From positions 455,529 to 497,771 of the forward strand of contig NZ_BMRO01000007.1 in the NCBI RefSeq assembly GCF_014648675.1: 42,243 bases of DNA. Reading direction: 5' to 3'. Source of the DNA: Actinomadura livida (GTDB lineage Bacteria > Actinomycetota > Actinomycetes > Streptosporangiales > Streptosporangiaceae). How positions within the stretch are numbered: the first letter of the stretch is position 1; every line of letters starts with the position of its first letter. Shown one piece after another: positions 8,894 through 17,283 of this stretch. Below the pieces are notes generated by a model. It was not told the DNA's origin. It was given only the letters and a program-made list of their open reading frames with translations, and ran no database searches. The position numbers were made by a program, and so were the translations under genes.

Positions 8894-9919
8894 ATGGCCG
8901 AATCACCACCTCGGTCCGACACGCCGGAATCCGCATCCGGTGATGACCTGAACGCGCCGCAGGTCGTCGAGGACGGGGAAGCTCCGGAGCGGCTCGCCGC
9001 CGCGCCGGCGCCCTGGGGCGGCTCGCGTCCGTGGTGGTCGGCCGATTCGGGAGACGGGACGGGTCCGCAGCAGATGCCGATGGGCGCGAACGGAACCGGC
9101 CCGTACACGATCCCGGCGGGCCCGAACGGCTCGGGCGCTCACCCGATGGTCGGCGGCACCGGCCCGCACGGAGTCCTGCCGGACGGCACCGGCCCGCTCG
9201 GCGTCCTCCCGGACGGTACGGGGCCGCACGGTGTCGTCCCGGACGGCACCGGCCCGCTCCGCGCCGTCCCCGGCCAGGCACCGGCGGGCGCGCCGCCCGG
9301 CGGGAAGAAGCGGCTGCCCTGGGTCGTCCTGGGCGCGGGACTGGCCGCCGTCGCGGCCGGTGCCCTGGTGGTGGGCGTGTTCGTGTTCCGGCTGGACGGC
9401 GAGGCCGACGGCAGCGCCGGCCGGGACGCCCGCACCACCGGCGACCCGGCGTCCGGGAAGGTGATCGAGGCGGGCGGGAGCGCGGGCGGTCTCGCCAAGG
9501 ACCCGCTGACCCCGCCGCAGGCCAGCGCGGCGTACCCGTTCGTCGCGGCGGCGATCAGGGCGGCCGGCATCCCGGTCTCCGAACGCGGGGAGGCCGTCTA
9601 CGGCGAGGAGCCCGCGCGGCCGGTCAACGTCCTGTTCATGGGCGGGACGGGCCCCGTCGGCAACCCCGAGGAGTTCCTGCAGAAGGTGCAGCCCACGACG
9701 TTCATCGCCGGGCAGGACGCCGACCCGGGGAACCGGGGCGGCAAGGCCGTCTGCGGGACGTTCTCCGTCCTCGCCCAGACCCACACCTTCTGCGCGTGGG
9801 CGACACGGGACTCCTACGGCGTCGTGGCCTCCAACCGGGCCACGCTGAACCCGCAGTTCCCGCTGATGGCGGACGTCATGCGCCGGATCAGGAACGACGT
9901 GGAGAAGCCGAAGCCCTGA
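8894..9919 (+). CDS. Single-pass membrane protein with P-D-G-T-G-P decapeptide repeats, function unknown
   Basis: I do not recognise this 341-residue protein. It has an acidic, Gly/Pro-rich cytoplasmic N-terminus (about 1-135) with four decapeptide units of the form G-T-G-P-x-G-V-x-P-D at 88-127. A basic stop (G-K-K-R) is followed by one transmembrane segment at about 139-160 (L-P-W-V-V-L-G-A-G to V-F-V-F). The extracytoplasmic domain of about 180 residues carries two cysteines (K-A-V-C-G-T and H-T-F-C-A-W) that could form a disulfide. The ATG at 8894 has AGGAG at 8885-8889. The architecture resembles actinomycete membrane proteins with a disordered inside and a small folded outside domain. 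Its 3' end overlaps the convergent FolC-like gene by 32 bases. Confidence 0.85.
   Translation: MAESPPRSDTPESASGDDLNAPQVVEDGEAPERLAAAPAPWGGSRPWWSADSGDGTGPQQMPMGANGTGPYTIPAGPNGSGAHPMVGGTGPHGVLPDGTGPLGVLPDGTGPHGVVPDGTGPLRAVPGQAPAGAPPGGKKRLPWVVLGAGLAAVAAGALVVGVFVFRLDGEADGSAGRDARTTGDPASGKVIEAGGSAGGLAKDPLTPPQASAAYPFVAAAIRAAGIPVSERGEAVYGEEPARPVNVLFMGGTGPVGNPEEFLQKVQPTTFIAGQDADPGNRGGKAVCGTFSVLAQTHTFCAWATRDSYGVVASNRATLNPQFPLMADVMRRIRNDVEKPKP
9155..9274 (+). repeat. Four tandem 30-bp units coding for G-T-G-P decapeptides
   Basis: Four consecutive in-frame 30-bp units each begin GG(C/T)AC(C/G)GG(C/G)CCG. The units differ mainly at third positions and in alternating His/Leu codons. The even spacing suggests expansion by slippage or unequal exchange under coding constraint. 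Confidence 0.8.
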
Positions 9920-11084
9920 ACAGCCGCTCGGTGCCGGCGTCCACCGCGTCCAGGACGAGCCCGGTGAAGTAGCCGGTGCCGAGCGCGACGACGCGGTGCC
10001 CGAGGGTCGCGAGGGACTCGGGGGTGACGGCGTCCGGGCCGATGACGTCCCACTCGGGCGGCAGCGCGCGGGTGAACCGCAGGTGCGGCAGGGCCAGCCG
10101 CACGAACGTCACGGGCAGCCCGCCCAGTTCGGCGACGGCCCCGTCGAGGTCCTTGTGGTCGGGGAGGCAGACGACGGCGTGGTCGATCGTTCCCCAGGCG
10201 CGCCGCGCCTCCGCGAGGGCGGCGGCGATACCCGTCCGGTCGATGGCGGAGTCGACGAGCAGCCGCGTCGCCGATCCGGGCACGTCATGCGTGGACAGCC
10301 GCCCCGGTAGCGCGACCGACGCCATGACGTCCCGGAGAGTCTCGGCCGGGGGCTCGACGACGCCGGGAAGGCGCCGGGCCGCGGCGACGCCCAGCTCGGC
10401 GCTGGCGCGTCCCAGCCCGGCGGGCAGCAGGTCCGCCGGGAGCCCGCTGCCGCCCGCTGCGACGCGCTCCACGGGACCGAGCGCGCCGGTGACCTCCGGG
10501 GACTGCGGCGCCGACAGGACGAGCGTCCCCGGCCCCGCCACACCGAGCTTCTCCCGCGCGATCTCCGCCGCGGTCTCCCCGAGCACGCCGGTGTGTTCGA
10601 GGAAGACCGGCGTGATCGCGGCGACGTCCGGCGGGAACAGGGCGACCTCGTCGGACCGTCCGCCCATCCCCGCCTCCAGGACGACCGCGTCCGCACCGGC
10701 GCGCCGCGCGTGCAGGACGCCGGCGAGGGTGAACAGCCCGGCGGGCGACAGGTAACCGGCCGCGGGCGGCGGGAGCGCGGCGACGCCCTCGCCGAGCGCG
10801 TCCGCCAGGGAGGCGAGTTCCGCTTCGGAAACGGCGCGGCCGTCCACCCTGATCCTTTCGCGGTCCGTGCGCAGGGAAGGGCTCGTGACCGTGCACACGC
10901 GCAGACCGGCCGCGGCCAGGAATGCCGAAGCGTACGTCGCCGCCGTTCCCTTCCCTTTCGACCCCACGACGGTCAGAACGGGCACTTCCGGCGCGAGGAG
11001 GCCGAGAGCGCCCGCCAGCGCGCGCGCCCGTGCGATATCGCGGGTTTCGCCCGGACCGCGGCCCTCCCATTCCCGGTAGAACAC
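9888..11084 (-). CDS. FolC-like Mur ligase family protein (folylpolyglutamate synthase paralogue)
   Basis: This protein of about 398 residues has the Mur ligase/FPGS fold. The P-loop is G-S-K-G-K-G-T near residue 41, followed by T-S-P-S-L-R-T-D-R-E-R-I, V-L-E-A-G-M-G-G-R-S-D-E and T-P-V-F-L-E-H-T-G-V-L-G, all matching ATP- and folate-site elements of FolC. The C-terminal domain ends with a G-T-G-Y-F-T-G-L strand. It is shorter and more diverged than the true FolC encoded divergently 63 bases away, so the acyl-acceptor substrate may not be folate. I favour GTG 11084, because GGAGG lies seven bases upstream; the ATG at 11090 leaves only one base of spacing. The 3' end overlaps the convergent gene by 32 bases. 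Confidence 0.85.
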   Translation of the reverse strand: MFYREWEGRGPGETRDIARARALAGALGLLAPEVPVLTVVGSKGKGTAATYASAFLAAAGLRVCTVTSPSLRTDRERIRVDGRAVSEAELASLADALGEGVAALPPPAAGYLSPAGLFTLAGVLHARRAGADAVVLEAGMGGRSDEVALFPPDVAAITPVFLEHTGVLGETAAEIAREKLGVAGPGTLVLSAPQSPEVTGALGPVERVAAGGSGLPADLLPAGLGRASAELGVAAARRLPGVVEPPAETLRDVMASVALPGRLSTHDVPGSATRLLVDSAIDRTGIAAALAEARRAWGTIDHAVVCLPDHKDLDGAVAELGGLPVTFVRLALPHLRFTRALPPEWDVIGPDAVTPESLATLGHRVVALGTGYFTGLVLDAVDAGTERLFRASASPRRS

Positions 11085-11133
11085 GTCCATGCCTCCAGTG
11101 TGGTGCCGGACGGGACCACCGGCACCCGCCGAG

Positions 11134-11139
11134 TAGGCT
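11134..11139 (+). promoter_or_regulatory. folC -10 element (TAGGCT), apparently leaderless
   Basis: TAGGCT ends eight bases before the GTG at 11148, the same geometry as at valS. No Shine-Dalgarno is visible. The -35 region is poor. Confidence 0.55.
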
Positions 11140-11147
11140 CTGTGAAC

Positions 11148-12569
11148 GTGAGCCAGGTACCCGAGCCGACCGACTACCGCAGCACCGTCGCCGCGATCAT
11201 GGCCCGGGGGGTCGAGTGGGAGATCGACCCCACGCTCGACCGCATCCGGGACCTCGTCGACGTCCTCGGCGAGCCGCACCGCGCCTATCCGGTGATCCAC
11301 ATCGCCGGGACGAACGGCAAGTCCAGCACCGCCCGGCTCATCGAGTCGCTGCTGCGCGAGCGCGGCCTGCGCACCGGGCTGTTCACCAGCCCCGAGCTGA
11401 CCACGCTGCGCGAGCGCATCGCGATCGACGGGGAGCCGCTCAGCGAGGAGCGCTTCACCGAGACGTTCCAGGACGTGCTCCCCTACGTCCAGCTGATCGA
11501 CGGCAAGCACCAGGCCGGCCTGTCCTTCTTCGAGGTCCTCACCGCGATGGCGTACGCGGCGTTCGCCGACGCGCCGGTCGACGTCGCGGTGGTCGAGGCC
11601 GGCATGGGCGGCGCCTGGGACGCCACCAACGTGGCGGACGGCGCCGTCGCCGTGATCACCCCGATCGGGCTCGACCACACCCGCTACCTCGGCGACACGC
11701 TGGAGGACATCGCCGGGGAGAAGGCGGGGATCATCAAGCCGCAGTCGGTCGTAGTGCTGGCGCAGCAGCCGGTCGAGGCGGCGGAGGTGCTGCTGCGGCG
11801 GGTCGTGGAGACCGGCGCCGCGGCGGCGCGCGAGGGCGTCGAGTACGGCGTGCTGAGCCGCGACATCGCCGTGGGCGGCCAGCAGATCCGCCTCCAGGGC
11901 CTGCACGGCGTCTACGACGAGATCTTCCTCCCGCTGTTCGGCGAGCACCAGGCCGGCAACGCCGCGACGGCCCTCGCGGCCGTCGAGGCGTTCGCCAGCG
12001 GCGCGCCGACCAGGGGGGAGCCGAACCTGGAGGCCGCGACCCGCATCGCGCCCGGCGAGTCCTTCCTCGGCGGCGAGCAGGGGCAGCTCGACCCGGCGCT
12101 GGTGCGCAGCGGGTTCGCCAAGTCGCTGTCGCCGGGGCGGCTGGAGGTCGCGCGCACCGGGCCGACCGTCCTGCTCGATTCCGCGCACAACCCGGCCGGG
12201 ATGGCCGCGACCGTCGCCACGGTCACCGAGTCGTTCGGCTTCACCCGGCTCGCCGGGGTGCTCGCCATCGCCGCCGACAAGGACGTGGCGGGCGTCCTCG
12301 ACCAGCTGGAACCCGTCCTGGCGGAGCTGGTGGTGAGCCGCAACTCCTCGCCCCGCTCGATGCCGCCCGAGGAACTGGCCGAGCTGGCCGGGAGCATCTT
12401 CGGTCCCGAGCGGGTCCATCTCGCCCCGCGGCTGGACGACGCGATCGACCGGGCCATCGGGCTCGCCGAGGAGACCGGCGAGTACCGCGGCGCCGGCGTC
12501 CTGATCACCGGGTCGGTGGTCACCGCCGGCGACGCCCGGACACTCCTGCGCGTAGCGGAAGGACGGTGA
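11148..12569 (+). CDS. folC: Bifunctional folylpolyglutamate/dihydrofolate synthase
   Basis: This 473-residue Mur ligase-type enzyme adds L-glutamate to dihydropteroate and to reduced folates with ATP. The P-loop G-T-N-G-K-S is at residues 54-59. Further signatures are F-T-S-P-E-L-T-T-L-R-E-R-I, V-V-E-A-G-M-G-G-A-W-D-A-T-N and P-I-G-L-D-H-T. The C-terminal domain has L-L-D-S-A-H-N-P-A-G. Actinobacterial FolC is usually followed by a DUF4233 gene, as here (start seven bases after this stop). An in-frame GTG at 11142 also exists, but the -10 TAGGCT favours GTG 11148 as a leaderless start. Confidence 0.95.
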   Translation: MSQVPEPTDYRSTVAAIMARGVEWEIDPTLDRIRDLVDVLGEPHRAYPVIHIAGTNGKSSTARLIESLLRERGLRTGLFTSPELTTLRERIAIDGEPLSEERFTETFQDVLPYVQLIDGKHQAGLSFFEVLTAMAYAAFADAPVDVAVVEAGMGGAWDATNVADGAVAVITPIGLDHTRYLGDTLEDIAGEKAGIIKPQSVVVLAQQPVEAAEVLLRRVVETGAAAAREGVEYGVLSRDIAVGGQQIRLQGLHGVYDEIFLPLFGEHQAGNAATALAAVEAFASGAPTRGEPNLEAATRIAPGESFLGGEQGQLDPALVRSGFAKSLSPGRLEVARTGPTVLLDSAHNPAGMAATVATVTESFGFTRLAGVLAIAADKDVAGVLDQLEPVLAELVVSRNSSPRSMPPEELAELAGSIFGPERVHLAPRLDDAIDRAIGLAEETGEYRGAGVLITGSVVTAGDARTLLRVAEGR

Positions 12570-12576
12570 CGGCCCC

Positions 12577-12921
12577 ATGAGCGCCGACAGGGCCGCCAAC
12601 CCGGCACGGACGCTGTTCGCCACCGTGCTGGCCTGCGAGGCCATCGTGATCGCTCTGGCGATCCCGGTGGCGGTGTCCATCATGGACGTCGACGGCGGCA
12701 CCGCCGGCGCCGTCTGCGGCGGCCTGGCCGTCGCCTGCCTGGTGATGGCCGGGCTGCTGCGCTTCCCGTGGGCGGTCGCGGCCGGGACCGTGCTGCAGGT
12801 CCTGATCATCGCGACCGGGTTCATGGTGCCCGCCATGTTCTTCCTCGGCGCCGTCTTCGGCGCGCTTTGGGGGACGGCCATTTGGCTCGGACGCAAGGCG
12901 GCGGCCGTTCAGGCGCGCTAA
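12577..12921 (+). CDS. DUF4233 family membrane protein
   Basis: This 114-residue protein has four hydrophobic segments (about 12-34, 44-62, 65-83 and 85-105) and short polar termini. It matches the DUF4233 family, which in actinobacteria is almost always encoded directly behind folC. It starts seven bases after folC, has only a weak GGAAGG upstream, and is probably translated by coupling. Its function is unknown; the conserved pairing suggests a link to folate or C1 metabolism at the membrane, which is inference. Confidence 0.88.
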   Translation: MSADRAANPARTLFATVLACEAIVIALAIPVAVSIMDVDGGTAGAVCGGLAVACLVMAGLLRFPWAVAAGTVLQVLIIATGFMVPAMFFLGAVFGALWGTAIWLGRKAAAVQAR

Positions 12922-13023
12922 ATTCGCGGGGGACCGCACCCCTTTCCATCCGCCGGGCCGGCGAATCGAATTAATCCGCTGAATCCGGCATTCTTCCCTT
13001 TCCGGAAAAAGCGCTTTCGGTGG

Positions 13024-14553
13024 ATGGCGACCCGGCGAAGGAGCGGGGCCCTGTCCGAAGAAGCGCCGTCCACCGGCGCGCCGAACACACCGTCCGCCGG
13101 CGCACCGTCCGAGAGCGCGCCGCCGGAGGGCGGTGCCCGGACGCGGCTCGCGGTGCTCGGCGCGCTGCTGCCGGCCCTCACCGCGCTGCCCGCCGCCGTG
13201 CTGGTGGTGCCCGACGCCGTCTACAACGTCGTCCCCGCCGCGGCGAGCGCGCTCGCGCTCGGTGACGCCGAGGTCCCCGCCCTGCTGCGCGCCACCGGCT
13301 GCGCCCTCCCCGCCCTCCTGCTCACCGTGCCGCTCGCCGCCCTGGCCGCCCGCCGCCTCCCCGCCTGGGCCGTGCTCGCCACCGGCGCCGCCGTGCTGCT
13401 CGCCGGCCTGGTCGCCGCGCGGTTCGTCCCCTCGGTGCCGCTGGTGGCGGCCGTCCGGGCGGTGCAGGGCGTGGGCGGGGGCATCGTGGTCCCCGCCTCC
13501 CTCGTCATCGTCTGGGAGCGCGGGAACCGCGGCCTCACCGCCGCCTGGGCGGGCGTCTTCGCGGGCATGCTGATCCTCGCGATGCCGCTCGCGCTGAGCG
13601 CCGTCCCGCCGCCCGCCGGAGGGACGGCCGTCCCCGACTGGCGCGCCGCCCTCGCCCCCGTCCCGTGGCCCGCGGCGGCCGCCGTCGCCGCCGCGTCCGG
13701 CTACCCGCTGCTGCGCGGGCGCGGCCCGTGGGCGCTGCCCGCCGCCCGGCAGGCCGAACGCGGCGGGCTGCTCCTCCCGCTCGCTCCCGCCGCCGGGTTC
13801 GCGTTCCTCGCCGTCGTCGCCGCGTACGACTGGTCGCCCGGCGCGCGGCTGGTCGTGGCGGTGGCCGCGCTCGCCGCCCTGCTCGCCCTCGCAGTCGCCG
13901 GCGGCCGGGACGCCGCGGCGGGCAGCCCGGAAGGCTGCGCGATCGTCATGATCGCCGTGGGCCTCCTCTGCCTCCCGGTCGCGGGACCGATGACGGGTCT
14001 GCTCTCCGCCACCGCCCACGCCCGGGACGACGGCGCGGCCGTGCCCGCCCTCCCCTTCGCGCTCGCGGCGGCCGCCGCGGTCGCCGGGGCGCTCGCCTCG
14101 ACCCGCGCCCCGGCGCGCCGCGCCGTCCCGCTCGGCTACTGCCTGATGGTCACGGGGCTGCTCCTCGGCCTCGCCGGCGCCCCGCACGACCGCTGGACGC
14201 CGCTGCTGCTACTCGTCCCGCTCGGCGCGGGCGCCGGGCTCGCGCTCGCCGCATCCCTGCGCGGCGCGGGCGTCGGCGCCGCGCTCTTCGGCCTGTCCCT
14301 GTGCTTCCCGGCGCTGCTGGCCGGGCAGCTCCTCGTGCTGTCCCTGGAGGCGTCCCGGCTGGCACGCCTGCAACCGGTGACCGAGACGCAGCGGGCGGGC
14401 GCGCTGCTCGACGCCTACCATCTGTGGCTCGTGATCGCCGCGGTGACGGCCGTCCTCCTGGCCGCCGCGACCGCCCGCGCACGCGCGCGACGCGCCGCGG
14501 CGCACGGCGCGACTCTCCCCGGTAAGGCGTCCGCGGAGCCTGGGGGCGGGTAG
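13024..14553 (+). CDS. MFS-type (DHA2/EmrB-like) transporter
   Basis: This 509-residue integral membrane protein begins with about 40 residues of Ala/Ser/Pro/Gly-rich disordered sequence. Roughly 12-14 Ala/Leu/Val-rich membrane segments follow. The stretch R-A-V-Q-G-V-G-G-G-I-V-V-P-A-S-L (about 140-155) matches the signature of drug:H+ antiporter MFS proteins. The substrate cannot be inferred. The ATG at 13024 has no good Shine-Dalgarno sequence. The 102 bases before it are unusually AT-rich for this genome and include AAAGCGCTTT (13008-13017), so the promoter is probably there. The TAG stop codon forms the first half of the likely ndk -10 element. Confidence 0.82.
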   Translation: MATRRRSGALSEEAPSTGAPNTPSAGAPSESAPPEGGARTRLAVLGALLPALTALPAAVLVVPDAVYNVVPAAASALALGDAEVPALLRATGCALPALLLTVPLAALAARRLPAWAVLATGAAVLLAGLVAARFVPSVPLVAAVRAVQGVGGGIVVPASLVIVWERGNRGLTAAWAGVFAGMLILAMPLALSAVPPPAGGTAVPDWRAALAPVPWPAAAAVAAASGYPLLRGRGPWALPAARQAERGGLLLPLAPAAGFAFLAVVAAYDWSPGARLVVAVAALAALLALAVAGGRDAAAGSPEGCAIVMIAVGLLCLPVAGPMTGLLSATAHARDDGAAVPALPFALAAAAAVAGALASTRAPARRAVPLGYCLMVTGLLLGLAGAPHDRWTPLLLLVPLGAGAGLALAASLRGAGVGAALFGLSLCFPALLAGQLLVLSLEASRLARLQPVTETQRAGALLDAYHLWLVIAAVTAVLLAAATARARARRAAAHGATLPGKASAEPGGG

Positions 14554-14556
14554 TAT
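14551..14556 (+). promoter_or_regulatory. ndk -10 element (TAGTAT) overlapping the upstream stop codon
   Basis: TAGTAT matches the actinomycete TAnnnT -10. Its first three bases are the stop codon of the transporter gene. The predicted start lies near 14563, giving a leader of about 35 nt with AAGGAG. The -35 is not clear. Confidence 0.5.
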
Positions 14557-14598
14557 TCGCGCGCTTGCACAAACCGAAATTCCCAAGGAGAACCACCC

Positions 14599-15009
14599 GT
14601 GTCCGAGCGCACTCTCGTTCTTGTCAAGCCCGACGGCGTCCGCCGCGGCGTCATCGGTGAGGTCATCTCCCGTATCGAGCGCAAGGGCCTGAAGCTCGTC
14701 GCGCTGGAACTCCGCACCCTGACCAGGGAAACGGCCGAGTCGCACTACGAGGAGCACGCCAGCAAGCCGTTCTTCGGGGAACTGGTCGACTTCATCACCG
14801 GCGGCCCGCTCGTCGCGATGGTCGTCGAGGGCCCGCGCGCCATCGAGGCGTTCCGCTCGCTGGCCGGCGCCACCGACCCGGTGAGCGCCTCGCCCGGCAC
14901 GATCCGCGGCGACTTCGCCCTGGAGATCGGGGAGAACATCGTCCACGGCTCGGACTCCACCTACTCCGCCGACCGCGAGATCAAGCTCTTCTTCCCCGAG
15001 CTGGGCTGA
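14599..15009 (+). CDS. ndk: Nucleoside-diphosphate kinase
   Basis: This 136-residue enzyme transfers phosphate between nucleoside di- and triphosphates through a phosphohistidine. The active-site His116 lies in N-I-V-H-G-S-D-S, and the N-terminal [10 protein letters not shown] strand and R-G-x-I-G-E turn are present. The length matches the bacterial family. The GTG start at 14599 follows AAGGAG at 14585-14590. It is a single-gene unit bounded by its own promoter and a terminator, upstream of the mre operon. Confidence 0.98.
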   Translation: MSERTLVLVKPDGVRRGVIGEVISRIERKGLKLVALELRTLTRETAESHYEEHASKPFFGELVDFITGGPLVAMVVEGPRAIEAFRSLAGATDPVSASPGTIRGDFALEIGENIVHGSDSTYSADREIKLFFPELG

Positions 15010-15018
15010 TCATGTCCA

Positions 15019-15043
15019 GGCCCAGGGGATCGCCCCCTGGGCC
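15019..15043 (+). terminator. Terminator after ndk
   Basis: A 10-bp perfect stem (GGCCCAGGGG with CCCCTGGGCC) has a 5-nt loop, nine bases after the ndk stop. The tract after it is only moderately T-rich (GATACTTCCTTT). Confidence 0.75.
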
Positions 15044-15110
15044 GATACTTCCTTTAGTCGCCCGGGCAGGTCAGGGACCGTTTTTTGGGCGACGCGCGGC
15101 GGCGCGCTTA

Positions 15111-15140
15111 CTGCCCGCGGACGTGGCCGCGCGTTACGAT
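15111..15140 (+). promoter_or_regulatory. Candidate promoter of the mreB operon
   Basis: CTGCCC (15111-15116) and TACGAT (15135-15140) are separated by 18 bases. This would give a leader of about 40 nt to the mreB ATG at 15190. A second TATACA lies at 15152-15157. Confidence 0.45.
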
Positions 15141-15189
15141 GGACAAGCCGCTATACACGCCCGTCAATCATGAAGGGCTCCCTTTCTTC

Positions 15190-16224
15190 ATGGGTAACAA
15201 GTTGTCGTTCCTTGGCCGTGACATGGCGGTCGATCTCGGTACTGCCAACACCCTGGTGTACGTGCGCGGGCGTGGCATCGTCCTCAACGAACCGTCCGTG
15301 GTGGCGATCAACACCAATACGGGGAAGATCGTCGCGGTGGGCATCGAGGCGAAGCGGATGATCGGCCGCACACCCGGCAACATCGTCGCGGTCCGCCCGC
15401 TCAAGGACGGCGTCATCGCCGACTTCGACGTCACCGAACGGATGCTGCGCTACTTCATCCAGAAGGTCCACAAGCGCCGGCACTTCGCCAAGCCGCGGAT
15501 CGTGGTGGCGGTGCCGAGCGGGATCACCGGGGTGGAGCAGCGCGCGGTGAAGGAGGCCGGCTACCAGGCCGGCGCCCGCCGCGTCTACATCATCGAGGAG
15601 CCGATGGCCGCCGCGATCGGGTCCGGCCTGCCCGTCTACGAGCCGACCGGCAACATGGTCGTCGACATAGGGGGCGGCACCACCGAGGTCGCGATCATCT
15701 CCCTCGGCGGCATCGTCACCAGCCAGTCGGTCCGCGTCGGCGGCGACGAGCTCGACCAGGCGATCATCTCCTTCTCCAAGAAGGAGTACTCGCTGATGCT
15801 CGGGGAACGTACCGCCGAAGAGATCAAGATGGCGATCGGGTCGGCCTATCCCGGCGGCGACGAGGAGCCGCACGCCGAGATCCGCGGGCGCGATCTGGTC
15901 AGCGGGCTGCCGAAGACCGTGGTGATCTCCGCCGAGGAGGTCCGGCGCGCGATCGAGGAGCCGGTCAACTCCGTGGTGGACGCGGTGAAGACCACCCTCG
16001 ACAAGTGCCCGCCGGAGCTGTCCGGCGACATCATGGACCGCGGGATCGCGCTGACCGGCGGCGGCGCGCTGCTGAAGAACCTCGACGAGCGCCTCCGCGA
16101 GGAGACCGGGATGCCGATCCACCTCGTGGACAACCCGCTCGACTCGGTGGTGCTCGGCACCGGCAAGTGCGTCGAGGACTTCGAGGAGCTCCGGCAGGTG
16201 CTCGTACCGGAGCCGCGGCACTGA
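15190..16224 (+). CDS. mreB: Rod shape-determining protein MreB
   Basis: This 344-residue actin homologue polymerises under the membrane and positions the elongation machinery. The phosphate-1 motif is [10 protein letters not shown], the phosphate-2 motif is [11 protein letters not shown], and the adenosine motif is [10 protein letters not shown]. The N-terminal [11 protein letters not shown] segment is the usual MreB start, so I chose ATG 15190. GAAGGG lies about 12 bases upstream, which is a long spacing. An in-frame ATG at 15139 would add 17 residues, but that ATG overlaps the likely -10. In actinomycetes MreB acts mainly in spore wall or hyphal wall synthesis. It opens the mreBCD-mrdA-rodA cluster. 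Confidence 0.96.
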   Translation: MGNKLSFLGRDMAVDLGTANTLVYVRGRGIVLNEPSVVAINTNTGKIVAVGIEAKRMIGRTPGNIVAVRPLKDGVIADFDVTERMLRYFIQKVHKRRHFAKPRIVVAVPSGITGVEQRAVKEAGYQAGARRVYIIEEPMAAAIGSGLPVYEPTGNMVVDIGGGTTEVAIISLGGIVTSQSVRVGGDELDQAIISFSKKEYSLMLGERTAEEIKMAIGSAYPGGDEEPHAEIRGRDLVSGLPKTVVISAEEVRRAIEEPVNSVVDAVKTTLDKCPPELSGDIMDRGIALTGGGALLKNLDERLREETGMPIHLVDNPLDSVVLGTGKCVEDFEELRQVLVPEPRH

Positions 16225-16277
16225 ACACCCCCCGATGGACTAGGACCCGGGCGGACTAGGAAACCGGAGGTCGGTGG

Positions 16278-17282
16278 GTGAAGGACACCCGGCGCACCCG
16301 CGTGGTCCTCGGCGCGCTGCTCGTCGTGGCGCTGGCGATGATCACCATTGACCATCGCGGCGGGGACGACTCCCCGCTGCGCGGCCTGCGCGGCATCGGC
16401 GCGACGGTGTTCGGCCCCGTGGAGCGGGCGTCGGCGTCCGTCGTGCGGCCGGTCACCGACACTTTCGAGACGATCGGCGACGCGCCCGGCCAGCGGCGCC
16501 GCGCCGACCGGCTGGAGCGCGAGAACCAGGAGCTGCGCGAGCGGCTGCGCGGCGCCCGCATCGACGAGGACAAGGCCGCGCAGCTCCAGCGGCTGCTCGG
16601 CACCGCCGGGATGGGCGGCTACAAGATCCTCGCCGGGCAGGTGATCTCCGCGGGGCAGGGCTTCGAGGACACCGTCACGATCGACGTCGGCAGCCGCAGC
16701 GGCGTCAAGCGCGACATGACGGTGCTGAGCGCCGAGGGCCTCGTCGGCCGCGTCACCCGCGTCGGGCCCGCGACGGCGACCGTCCTGCTCGCCACCGACC
16801 AGACCTCCTCGATCGGGTCCCGCCTGGAGGGCTCCAAGGAGATCGGGATCGTGCAGGGCGGCGGGCGCCGCGGCCTCGGCGGCCAGAGCGAGACGCCGCT
16901 GCGCTTCCAGCTCCTGGACGCCGCCGCCCCGATCCACGTCGGGCAGCGGATCGTCACGCTCGGGTCGCAGGGCCAGCGGCCGTTCGTCCCGGGCGTCCCG
17001 ATCGGCGTCGTCGAGCGGATCGAACGCTCCACCGGCGGCCTGACCCGCACCGCCTACGTCCGCCCGTTCGTGCGCTTCACCAGCCTGGACGTGGTCGCCG
17101 TCGTCGTCGCGCCACCGAAGAAGAACCCCCGGGACGCCGTCCTGCCCCCGAAGCCGAAGCCGCCCGCCACGCCGAGCGCGAGCCCGTCGGCCCGGCCGTC
17201 GCAGAGCCCGCGCGGCGACGATCCGTCGCCCCGGCCGAGCGGGTCGCGGAGTCCGTCCACAGAACCGAACGCGGGGGACTGA
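16278..17282 (+). CDS. mreC: Rod shape-determining protein MreC
   Basis: This 334-residue bitopic membrane protein scaffolds the elongation complex outside the membrane. A short cytoplasmic basic start (K-D-T-R-R-T-R) leads into one membrane segment at about 8-24. A coiled coil follows at about 70-103 (A-D-R-L-E-R-E-N-Q-E-L-R-E-R), then the two-barrel MreC domain (about 110-280). The last 50 residues are a Pro/Ser/Arg-rich disordered tail. The GTG start at 16278 has CGGAGG seven bases upstream. The mreD start lies one base after this stop. Confidence 0.95.
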   Translation: MKDTRRTRVVLGALLVVALAMITIDHRGGDDSPLRGLRGIGATVFGPVERASASVVRPVTDTFETIGDAPGQRRRADRLERENQELRERLRGARIDEDKAAQLQRLLGTAGMGGYKILAGQVISAGQGFEDTVTIDVGSRSGVKRDMTVLSAEGLVGRVTRVGPATATVLLATDQTSSIGSRLEGSKEIGIVQGGGRRGLGGQSETPLRFQLLDAAAPIHVGQRIVTLGSQGQRPFVPGVPIGVVERIERSTGGLTRTAYVRPFVRFTSLDVVAVVVAPPKKNPRDAVLPPKPKPPATPSASPSARPSQSPRGDDPSPRPSGSRSPSTEPNAGD

Positions 17283-17283
17283 C

